DNA of 5,720 bases. It comes from a bacterium. Its GTDB lineage: Bacteria > UBP15 > UBA6099 > JAJRTR01. Position numbers and translations under genes: made by a program. The stretch is taken from NCBI GenBank assembly GCA_024278215.1, contig JAJRTR010000206.1:1-5720 (forward strand), given 5' to 3'. A model generated the notes under the pieces. The model was not told the DNA's origin and ran no database searches. It worked only from the letters and a program-made list of their open reading frames with translations. This document shows, piece by piece, positions 1 through 5,554 of this stretch; position 1 is the stretch's first letter; each line of letters starts with the position of its first letter.

Positions 1-98
1 AAATAGCAAATTATAAGCAATTCAAAAAACTTACCGGCGAATGGATCGACCTATCCGTCGAACTCGCCAAGCTTCGCAAATCAGTAAAAAAGGGGTAA
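1..98 (+). CDS. C-terminal fragment of a DUF6788-like protein (5' end outside window)
   Basis: The frame whose first full codon is at 3 stays open to the TAA at 96-98 and gives 31 residues. The tail contains NYKQFKKL, then EWIDLSVELAKLR, then a short lysine-rich end. This alternation of an N-Y-x-x-F/L motif with an amphipathic Leu/Glu helix resembles the C-terminus of small DUF6788 proteins, which are uncharacterised and often lie among transposon genes. That match is from memory of the family. The part holding the family's cysteine motif would lie upstream and is not visible, so I cannot say whether the gene is intact. It could equally be the end of another helical protein. Confidence 0.42.
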   Translation, partial: IANYKQFKKLTGEWIDLSVELAKLRKSVKKG

Positions 99-158
99 AG
101 TATTATCCAGAACTTGGTACTGTCCAGTACTATTGATAACCGCTATATCCGAATTGCG

Positions 159-167
159 TGGTATAAT
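159..167 (+). promoter_or_regulatory. extended -10 sigma-70-type promoter
   Basis: The bases TGGTATAAT fit the extended -10 consensus TGnTATAAT exactly. No good -35 hexamer lies at 16-18 bases; TTGATA at 133-138 is 23 bases away, which is too far. Extended -10 promoters often tolerate a missing -35. Transcription would start near 174 and could cover the minicistron, the small membrane ORF and the SGNH gene, since I see no clear terminator between them. Confidence 0.5.
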
Positions 168-189
168 ATTCTGTAAGAGGAACCCCAAG

Positions 190-219
190 ATGGAGGTCCG
201 TTTCCATGTCTGGACATAG
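190..219 (+). CDS. possible 9-codon minicistron / leader peptide
   Basis: ATG at 190 follows a strong Shine-Dalgarno stretch, AAGAGGAA at 175-182, with 7 bases between. The frame encodes MEVRFHVWT and stops at TAG (217-219). It is the best ribosome-binding site in the first 500 bases, yet the peptide is tiny. It sits just downstream of the extended -10 promoter and 27 bases before the GTG of the next small ORF, which is in the same frame. It could be a leader peptide, the broken start of a longer gene (stops at 217 and 241 separate it from the next ORF), or chance. Confidence 0.22.
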   Translation: MEVRFHVWT

Positions 220-246
220 TCTTTCACAGGACAAGGCAGTTAAGCT

Positions 247-414
247 GTGAGTTATCTCGTTGTCTCAATAATCCTTCAGATATTTGTAGTCGCTGTTTAT
301 TTTACATGGACTGTTTTTTTGTTTAGTGTTTTCGGACGGATAATAGCCGAAATCCGGAAAGGTGGCGGGAAGTTTAAACTCGTTGTCAAGCGAAACCAAT
401 CAAACCGTGCTTGA
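247..414 (+). CDS. possible small single-pass membrane protein (55 aa)
   Basis: A GTG at 247 opens a 55-codon frame ending at TGA 412-414. Residues 4-30 are almost wholly hydrophobic or aromatic and would form one transmembrane helix. Residues 31-54 are basic (several Lys/Arg and a GGGK stretch) and would sit in the cytoplasm by the positive-inside rule. The in-frame TAA at 241-243 rules out an earlier start. The ribosome site is weak (AAGG near 233-236). It lies between a likely promoter and the SGNH gene, ending 118 bases before that gene. I recognise no family. The well-formed helix plus basic tail argues for a real protein; shortness, GTG start and weak ribosome site argue against. Confidence 0.35.
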   Translation: MSYLVVSIILQIFVVAVYFTWTVFLFSVFGRIIAEIRKGGGKFKLVVKRNQSNRA

Positions 415-532
415 CTGAAACCCTGGAAGTCTCACGTTATAACAAATACGCCGTAGCCGGGAAGAAGCACAAGCGGAGAGTAATCTTCGGGAAATCCTTT
501 CGATCAGAACGCGAGGGAAAAGCATTTATTTT

Positions 533-1912
533 ATGCGTGTAATTAGAAATGGATTCAATGAAATAGCGTATTTCCTTCGAGAGGTACCGAAAAGCACAAT
601 AAGAAAACTGGTGTTTTACAATATCATGCTGTGTGTGCTTTTCATGTATGTTCTCCCCACCCCAATTCTGATGATACCGGTACTGTTTTCCAACGCCGCG
701 ATGGGGCTGGGTCTCGAACGAAAAGGCGCTGCCGCGCGCGGCGATCACTTTATTTCCATGCGCACGGTATTGAGCTTTCCCGTGTTGGTCGTTGAATTGT
801 TTTTATTGGAAGTCCTCGCGGGTATAACGCTATCTTTTTTCATTCTTATAATGTTTTCCCTGAACCGTGTCGCTTCGATCATTCTGCTCGCGGCTACGTA
901 CACCCTGGTCAGGAATCGGTTGTTCGCGATACACGCGTTGCGGTGTGAGCTTGAAGGAATCTTTTTATGCGACCTGGTCACGGCGGCAATCATCACGACT
1001 GCCTTGTCTCTGCTCGATGTGCGGGCACACTTCCAATACATGTTAATAATCAACCTGTATATTCTGACGGCCATTTTTTCGCTACGTATGATTCAGGGCG
1101 TTATCAGAAGCACGATTGCCGGGCGGAACAAACACATGGGAAGGACAATACTCTGGATAGGCATGTTGCTCCTGTATATAACCATAGTTATTGGAACGCG
1201 CCATCTTTCCGCACTTGGGTCTTTCCGGAAAACACCGGATGGAACCCGCTCCGAACTGAATTATTCCACAAGGGCGGGAATCAACAAGGACGGTTTCCGT
1301 GGACCGGATATATCTTTGGAAAAGCCTGCCAACACAATACGCATCGCAATCATGGGTGACTCGGCCACCTATGGTTTTCTCGTGTCGGAGAAGCTTACTT
1401 TCTGTCGAATTCTCGAAACTCTTCTGCGGCAGAACAGTCGCGGCGTGAATTTCCAGGTCATCAATGGAGGAGTGCCCAGCTACACTGTTGTGCAATCTCT
1501 GGCGCGACTCAAGGAAAAGACACTCAAATACGATCCCGATGTAGTCATTCTCATCACCGGACCAAATGACAGAAAGGCCGTGGATAAGGGATTATTAACT
1601 CATCAATTGCAAGATTTCGCGGAACAGATGAAAAACACTGAAATAAAATTTGTTGTCTGCACATATCCTTCCATCTGGCTTGCAGGTAAGAATATGCGTG
1701 AAATTGAAAAGCAGACGCGCGAGTTTGCTCTGTCAAGAAATATTCCATTCATCGACCTTGCCCGCTTCATGCGGGGAAAGTATTTCTACGGCACTCCTGA
1801 CCGTCACCCTAACGCGCGTGGACATCGCGTTATCGCCGATTTTCTTTTCAGGAGCTTGTCGACAAAAGGCGTGATTTTCCAGAGCTCTCTCCTCGGCTCA
1901 AAGCACCGGTAA
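533..1912 (+). CDS. membrane-anchored SGNH/GDSL-family hydrolase
   Basis: The 459-residue protein has two parts. Residues 1-225 are membrane-embedded, with hydrophobic stretches near 25-53, 77-108, 110-127, 141-163, 166-188 and 203-223, so about six helices. A linker with the NKDGFRGP motif (251-258), typical just before such domains, leads to an SGNH hydrolase domain at about 268-442. All four SGNH blocks are present: GDSATYG (nucleophile Ser277), NGG (Gly312/313), GPND (Asn345) and DRHPN (Asp423, His425). Family members remove or transfer acyl groups on glycans or lipids; the substrate here is unknown. ATG 533 is the only standard start after the in-frame stop at 440; GAGGG at 513-517 lies rather far (15 bases) upstream. 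The hydrophobic part is too short for a usual ten-helix acyltransferase-3 domain. I am sure of the SGNH domain and unsure of topology and role. Confidence 0.9.
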   Translation: MRVIRNGFNEIAYFLREVPKSTIRKLVFYNIMLCVLFMYVLPTPILMIPVLFSNAAMGLGLERKGAAARGDHFISMRTVLSFPVLVVELFLLEVLAGITLSFFILIMFSLNRVASIILLAATYTLVRNRLFAIHALRCELEGIFLCDLVTAAIITTALSLLDVRAHFQYMLIINLYILTAIFSLRMIQGVIRSTIAGRNKHMGRTILWIGMLLLYITIVIGTRHLSALGSFRKTPDGTRSELNYSTRAGINKDGFRGPDISLEKPANTIRIAIMGDSATYGFLVSEKLTFCRILETLLRQNSRGVNFQVINGGVPSYTVVQSLARLKEKTLKYDPDVVILITGPNDRKAVDKGLLTHQLQDFAEQMKNTEIKFVVCTYPSIWLAGKNMREIEKQTREFALSRNIPFIDLARFMRGKYFYGTPDRHPNARGHRVIADFLFRSLSTKGVIFQSSLLGSKHR

Positions 1913-2157
1913 CAGGCCGGTATAAAAAGCGGATTTTTCAGCTCCGAGCGGAATGACTCTTGTGCGAGCCTAACCCGGCTTAACCGGAACCAAAAGTTCA
2001 CATTTTCGTCCCAAACAAAAGCGGTTTGAGCATGGCACACAGAGTTTCATCGCCCCAAAGGTCTACCCTGGAAACGCCTGTAACTGGAAGCTCCAGCTTT
2101 CACCGATCTCATTTCAGCATTTCTTTACCATCCTGCGTAGCATTTGAGTTGTAAAAT

Positions 2158-2206
2158 ACTATTGCAAAAATCTGATTCTGCTGCGGTCGGCTGCTATTGT
2201 CCATAG
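2158..2206 (+). repeat. partial copy (head only) of the dispersed repeat
   Basis: About 49 bases match the left part of the repeats at 4783 and 5555, including an unbroken run of 20 or more bases from CTGCGGTCGG through CTATTGTCCATAGC (about 2181-2206). The GAGCC start of the inverted end is missing or degraded here. Similarity stops abruptly at 2206, where a different hairpin follows in place of the usual continuation. It lies upstream of the glgC-type gene in the same orientation as the other two copies. Confidence 0.75.
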
Positions 2207-2233
2207 CCCGGATTTTTCACAAAGAAATCCGGG
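2207..2233. repeat. perfect 9-bp inverted repeat (hairpin)
   Basis: CCCGGATTT at 2207-2215 pairs perfectly with AAATCCGGG at 2225-2233 around a 9-base loop; two inner pairs (one G-U) can shorten the loop to 5. No run of T follows on either strand, so it is not a standard intrinsic terminator. It directly abuts the repeat head at 2158-2206 and may be part of a variant of that element. Confidence 0.65.
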
Positions 2234-2278
2234 GAATCGCAAAACCGCCCTCCCGACTTTCGCGCCGGAATCAGGTTA

Positions 2279-2308
2279 TTGTTTATTGCGTGAATTATTT
2301 GTTATAAT
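2279..2308 (+). promoter_or_regulatory. probable sigma-70 promoter for glgC-dapA
   Basis: A perfect TATAAT at 2303-2308 is preceded, at 18 bases, by TTGTTT at 2279-2284, which matches the first three positions of TTGACA. Transcription would begin near 2315, giving a leader of about 65 bases before the ATG at 2381. I see no riboswitch-like structure in that leader. Confidence 0.5.
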
Positions 2309-2380
2309 GATATTCCCTGAGCGGAGCGGAAAAAAGAGGCCGCGAAAGACCACTTCCAGGGTAGAAGGGCGCTACTGCAG

Positions 2381-3676
2381 ATGGCGAATATTCTAGCGAT
2401 GGTGCTTGCCGGCGGCGAGGGCAACCGGCTGCTGACTCTTACACACAGACGCGCGAAACCTGTCGTGCTGTTCGGCGGCATGTACAGGATTATTGATTTT
2501 GTTCTGAGCAATATCATTAACTCGAAGATAGCCGATGTCGGACTGCTGCTGCAATATCAGCCCGACTCGATGCTCAAACACCTCTCTTTCGCATGGACGA
2601 TGGACCGCGCCATCGCACGGATCGACATCCTGTTCCCGCACCGCGCACACGAGGCCTACGAAAGCCCCGCGGATGCTGTCTACAAGCGGCTCGACTACCT
2701 GCTCGAGAAGAACCCTACTTATGTGCTTGTGGTGCCCGGCGATTATGTGTCTATCATAGACTATCGCAAGATAATAAAATTTCACGAAGACGCGGGCGCT
2801 GACATGACTATCGCCGCTACGGAGGTGGACCGCTCGAAGACACATCATTTCGGCATGATGAAGACAAACGCCGCCGACGAAGTCGTCGAATATATCGAGA
2901 AACCGAAACACGACATCGACACGCGGCTCGCCTCGATGGGGATATATGTTTTCAACCTCAATGTGCTTGTGCGCAACCTGATAGAAGAGGAAAAAAGCCG
3001 CTACGGCGAACCTGCCAGTTTTACTTTCGGCATGATCCCACGAATGATAAAAACCGAGAAAGTCATGGCCTATAGATTCAACGGCTACTGGCGCGACATA
3101 GGGACGATCGACTCGTATTTCGAATCGAATCTCGAGTTGATAAAGATCATGCCGGAACTGAATATTTACGACATAAAAAGTCCGTTGCGTTCGCGTGTAC
3201 GCTTCGAGCCGCCGTCTAAAATATGCGAGTACGGTTCGATCAAGAATTCGGTTATCACGCAGGGGTCTCTGATAGACGGCCATGTCGAGAGGTCCATCAT
3301 TTTCCCGCATGTGAAGGTGGACAAGGGCGCGGAGATATATGATTCGCTGATCATGCCCAACAACCACATCGGAGAGGGCACCATAATCAACAGGTCGATT
3401 CTGGACACTGTATCGCGGGCGCAGCACTTCGAGGGCAAACCCAACATAGGGCGCGGTTGCCGCATCGGCGGTTACGATTGCGATGTGCCCAATTCCGAAT
3501 TTTCCGACAAACTCAACACGTCGATCACACTGGTCAGCATGGAAGCGGAAGTGCCGGACAATACGACAATCGGACGCAACTGCGTGATTTTCCCGGATGT
3601 GAGAAAAGACGATTTCAGGGGCGTCAGAGAAATTCCGGACGGAGAAAATGTCCGGCCTGTCGAGCATAAGTTCTGA
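2381..3676 (+). CDS. glgC: GlgC-type glucose-1-phosphate adenylyltransferase (ADP-glucose pyrophosphorylase family)
   Basis: The 431-residue protein should join ATP and glucose 1-phosphate into ADP-glucose and pyrophosphate, the committed step of bacterial glycogen synthesis in the cytoplasm. The N-terminal nucleotidyltransferase domain shows AGGEGNRL (10-17), RRAKPVVLFGG (23-33), YRIIDFVLSN (35-44), PADAV (96-100), the metal/catalytic Asp121 in PGD, IEKP (172-175, sugar-phosphate Lys174), SMGIYVFN (185-192) and GYWRDIGTIDSYFESN (235-250). Residues about 285-405 form left-handed beta-helix hexapeptide repeats. Length is usual for GlgC. Several motifs are divergent (GDYVSIIDY for the usual GDHIYKMDY), and the tail after the beta-helix is not the usual one, so another NDP-sugar product is possible. 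AAGGG at 2365-2369 precedes the ATG by 11 bases. dapA follows 40 bases downstream. Confidence 0.85.
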   Translation: MANILAMVLAGGEGNRLLTLTHRRAKPVVLFGGMYRIIDFVLSNIINSKIADVGLLLQYQPDSMLKHLSFAWTMDRAIARIDILFPHRAHEAYESPADAVYKRLDYLLEKNPTYVLVVPGDYVSIIDYRKIIKFHEDAGADMTIAATEVDRSKTHHFGMMKTNAADEVVEYIEKPKHDIDTRLASMGIYVFNLNVLVRNLIEEEKSRYGEPASFTFGMIPRMIKTEKVMAYRFNGYWRDIGTIDSYFESNLELIKIMPELNIYDIKSPLRSRVRFEPPSKICEYGSIKNSVITQGSLIDGHVERSIIFPHVKVDKGAEIYDSLIMPNNHIGEGTIINRSILDTVSRAQHFEGKPNIGRGCRIGGYDCDVPNSEFSDKLNTSITLVSMEAEVPDNTTIGRNCVIFPDVRKDDFRGVREIPDGENVRPVEHKF

Positions 3677-3705
3677 CCGGTACGGCTGGAAGAAAAGGAT
3701 CAATT

Positions 3706-3710
3706 GGAGG
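3706..3710 (+). promoter_or_regulatory. ribosome-binding site that sets the dapA start
   Basis: GGAGG lies 6 bases before ATG 3717. An in-frame ATG at 3648 inside the preceding gene has no such site and would add 23 residues that DapA proteins lack, so 3717 is the start. Confidence 0.85.
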
Positions 3711-3716
3711 CAGAAT

Positions 3717-4592
3717 ATGTTAAGAGGAAGCATCGTGGCGCTGGTCACACCGTTTAAAGGAAATGGGATCGACGAAGCTGCGCTTCGCAGGATGGTCGAC
3801 CGGCACATCAGACAGGGGACCGACGCGCTGGTGCCCGTGGGAACAACAGGTGAATCGTGTACGCTGAGCTATGAAGAACACCACAGGGTAGTCGAGATAG
3901 TTGTGGACCAGGCAAGGGGGCGCGTGCCGGTTGTCGCGGGCACAGGCTCGAACTCGACCGAGGAAGCGCTGTCCCTGACAAAACACGCTAAGGAAACAGG
4001 CGCGGATGCCGCCCTGATGATCGCCCCCTACTACAACAAGCCGACTCAAAAGGGGATATACCAGCATTTCAAACGCGTCGCCGACAGGGTGGATATTCCC
4101 ATCGTGCTTTATAACCACCAGGGACGAACGGGCGTGACGATCGAGCCCGCGACTGTGCAGGCACTGTCGGAGGCCGGCAATTTCATCGCGGTAAAAGACG
4201 CCAGCGGCGGGATAAACTACGCGGCTGATGTGCTGGACCGCACAAACGGGAAGGTCGCGATTCTCTCCGGCAACGATTCGTGGACGCTCGCGCTGCTGGC
4301 GCTGGGCGCTTCGGGCTGCATCTCGGTCGTGGCGAATATCATCCCGAAAAAGATGGCCCGGTTCATTCACGCGTATCTCGACGGCGACGCGGAAAAAAGC
4401 CGCAAGCTTTTCTATAAGATACTCCCGCTTATGAAAGCAATGGAGCTCGAGGTCAACCCGGCCCCGGTGAAAACCGCTTTGAGCATGATGGGAACTGTCG
4501 ATGCGAAGATGCGGCTGCCGATGACGCCGATGGATGCAAAGAAAAGGGCGGCGCTTAAAAAAGTGCTGAAAGAATACAAGCTGATAAAGTAA
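3717..4592 (+). CDS. dapA: 4-hydroxy-tetrahydrodipicolinate synthase (DapA)
   Basis: The 291-residue protein matches the usual DapA length (about 292). DapA condenses pyruvate with aspartate semialdehyde, the first committed step to diaminopimelate and lysine, in the cytoplasm. The TIM-barrel landmarks are present: ALVTPF (8-13), GTTGES (42-47, active-site Thr43/Thr44), AGTGSN (74-79), PYYNKPTQ (104-111), Tyr132 and Arg137 in the YNHQGRTG loop, the Schiff-base lysine Lys160 in AVKDASG, and NPAPVK (247-252). Positions matching the E. coli lysine-inhibition site are mostly kept (Ser47, His55, Asn79, Glu83, Tyr105; the E. coli His53 equivalent is Tyr52), so lysine feedback is plausible. The one oddity is His-Gln where Val-Pro is usual in the YNVP loop. 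Its proximity to the gene upstream suggests co-transcription. A related N-acetylneuraminate lyase or sugar-acid aldolase is less likely because Arg137 and the full DapA motif set are present. Confidence 0.93.
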   Translation: MLRGSIVALVTPFKGNGIDEAALRRMVDRHIRQGTDALVPVGTTGESCTLSYEEHHRVVEIVVDQARGRVPVVAGTGSNSTEEALSLTKHAKETGADAALMIAPYYNKPTQKGIYQHFKRVADRVDIPIVLYNHQGRTGVTIEPATVQALSEAGNFIAVKDASGGINYAADVLDRTNGKVAILSGNDSWTLALLALGASGCISVVANIIPKKMARFIHAYLDGDAEKSRKLFYKILPLMKAMELEVNPAPVKTALSMMGTVDAKMRLPMTPMDAKKRAALKKVLKEYKLIK

Positions 4593-4782
4593 AGATTGTG
4601 CACGAAAACATTATAACGAACCGGCAACACTGAGCCCGGCTCGTCAGTCCGGGATAGCGGAAATGAAAATGTCGTTATAGCTTACGAACGAAAATCCCGG
4701 CCCGGCGCAACAACCGGAATCTTTTTCGATAAACGCAGCAGCTCCCGAAACTTCCGGACATGAAAACAATCATTTCATGTAG
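4593..4782. other. first part of the dapA-regulator intergenic region
   Basis: No gene is supported from 4593 to 5080 (488 bases). This first part holds inverted repeats only: TATAACGA 4612-4619 with TCGTTATA 4672-4679 (8 bp, 52 bases apart), enclosing a bulged stem formed by 4629-4635 and 4639-4648; and a perfect 8-bp hairpin at 4758-4780. None is followed by a T-run, so no standard terminator for dapA can be named, although one of these stems may serve. The rest is the repeat at 4783-4960 and a promoter. Confidence 0.6.
4758..4780. repeat. perfect 8-bp inverted repeat next to the repeat element
   Basis: ACATGAAA at 4758-4765 pairs with TTTCATGT at 4773-4780 around a 7-base loop. The stem is AT-rich and ends 2 bases before the inverted end of the 178-bp repeat. 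It may be a weak transcript end for dapA, a protein-binding palindrome, or a preferred insertion target. Confidence 0.5.
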
Positions 4783-4960
4783 GAGCCAATTGCAAAATTC
4801 TGATTCGGCTGCGGTCGGCTGCAATTGTACATAGCTGCGTTGTCGGCACAAACCATCCTCAACGTACTCGGCGATTACGCCTGCGGGGATTTTGCACCTC
4901 CGCCTTGCTTATGAAAAATTTCGCTCGACCTCGCTACGAACATAATTTTGTAATTGGCTC
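4783..4960 (+). mobile_element. complete 178-bp MITE-like repeat with 17-bp terminal inverted repeats
   Basis: The left end GAGCCAATTGCAAAATT (4783-4799) and the right end AATTTTGTAATTGGCTC (4944-4960) are inverted copies with one mismatch. A second copy starts at 5555 and a partial one lies at 2158. The element has no coding capacity. Inside, CAATTGCA (4787-4794) pairs with TGCAATTG (4820-4827). TA lies one base outside both ends (4780-4781 and 4962-4963), which could be a target duplication of the IS630/Tc1 type, but the copy at 5555 does not show the same spacing. Small size, inverted ends and multiple intergenic copies fit a non-autonomous mobile element; an extragenic palindrome family is the alternative. 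Confidence 0.7.
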
Positions 4961-4967
4961 ATAGTAA

Positions 4968-4997
4968 TTGACTATACATGGTGTATGGCAATATAAT
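4968..4997 (+). promoter_or_regulatory. sigma-70 promoter of the response regulator gene
   Basis: TTGACT at 4968-4973 (five of six consensus bases) is separated by 18 bases from a perfect TATAAT at 4992-4997. The start would be near 5004, about 77 bases before the gene. The -35 begins only 7 bases after the end of the repeat at 4960. This is the best-formed promoter in the window. Confidence 0.65.
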
Positions 4998-5080
4998 TAG
5001 TATAGTGGCAGTTTGCTTAATATGCCGGTTGCCATATATGTTTAGTGTTAAGAGCTGAAGCATACGGTAGAATAAGTCTT

Positions 5081-5488
5081 ATGGATAATTATAAGGTACT
5101 GCTTGTAGATGACGAGAAAGAATTTGTGGACCTGCTGGCAAAGCGGCTGCGTTCGCGCGAGCTCGAGGTAGAATGCGTGTACAGCGGAACGGAAGCGCTC
5201 GAGGCTGTTCGTGAAAAGAAATACGACATAGTAGTGCTCGATGTCAAAATGCCGGGGATAGACGGGATAGAAACACTGAAAGAAATCAAGAAGTCGAATC
5301 CGGAAATAGAAGTCATCATGCTGACAGGCCATGCGACGCTGGACACGGCTGTCGACGGCATGAAGATGGATGCTTTCGACTACCTGGAAAAGCCTATCGC
5401 TATAGAAAACCTTATGGATAAGCTGAAAAACGCATTCAACAAGAGGTACTACCCCCCTGCGGATAAATACATGCTGCCCGAAACATAG
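5081..5488 (+). CDS. stand-alone response regulator receiver (REC) protein
   Basis: The 135-residue protein is one CheY-like receiver domain (about 4-120) with a 15-residue tail and no output domain. It would take a phosphoryl group from a histidine kinase and signal by protein contact in the cytoplasm. Signature residues are present: acidic pair Asp10/Asp11 (LLVDDE), phospho-acceptor Asp54 (VVLDVKMPG), switch Thr82 (MLTGHA) and Lys104 (LEKP). The DAFDYLEKPI ending of the domain recalls NtrC-family receivers, from which such short proteins may derive. ATG 5081 fits the domain start (MDNYKVLLVDDE); a GTG at 5045 would add 12 residues of no known use. The ribosome site is weak (GGTAG 5066-5070). 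No kinase is adjacent, so the partner is unknown. The gene has its own promoter and lies between two copies of the repeat. Confidence 0.92.
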   Translation: MDNYKVLLVDDEKEFVDLLAKRLRSRELEVECVYSGTEALEAVREKKYDIVVLDVKMPGIDGIETLKEIKKSNPEIEVIMLTGHATLDTAVDGMKMDAFDYLEKPIAIENLMDKLKNAFNKRYYPPADKYMLPET

Positions 5489-5554
5489 AATCCTGACTTT
5501 TACACGTAAAATATCGAGGCGTCCGGAATCTGTCAGTAGTATTATCAGTTAGTT

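Larger units (their letters stand above)
1913..2380. other. intergenic region without a supported gene
   Basis: These 468 bases hold no frame I can support on either strand. From 1913 to about 2157 I see only a weak stem over the SGNH stop codon (ACCGG 1905-1909 with CCGGT 1917-1921) that lacks a T-run, and nothing else recognisable. From 2158 on there is a partial repeat copy, a strong hairpin and a promoter, listed separately. Confidence 0.7.

Noticed and set aside
1905-1921. Stem over the SGNH stop codon as a terminator
   Set aside because: The stem is only 5 bp and no T-run follows.
1804-2040. 78-codon minus-strand frame after the SGNH gene
   Set aside because: It overlaps the SGNH 3' end, has no recognised motif, and no good ribosome site was seen.
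3648-3716. Earlier ATG for dapA, overlapping the upstream gene
   Set aside because: The added 23 residues do not resemble DapA, and GGAGG sits ideally before ATG 3717.
2393-3808. Long (471-codon) open frame on the minus strand across the glgC-type gene
   Set aside because: It is antisense to a gene with clear family motifs, its translation shows no recognisable domain, and its openness follows from codon bias on the other strand.
5045-5080. Earlier GTG start for the response regulator
   Set aside because: It adds 12 residues before the normal receiver start at ATG 5081 without a better ribosome site.
5498-5511. TTTTA/TAAAA stem after the regulator gene as a terminator
   Set aside because: It is short, AT-only in the stem and not followed by a T-run; too weak to call.
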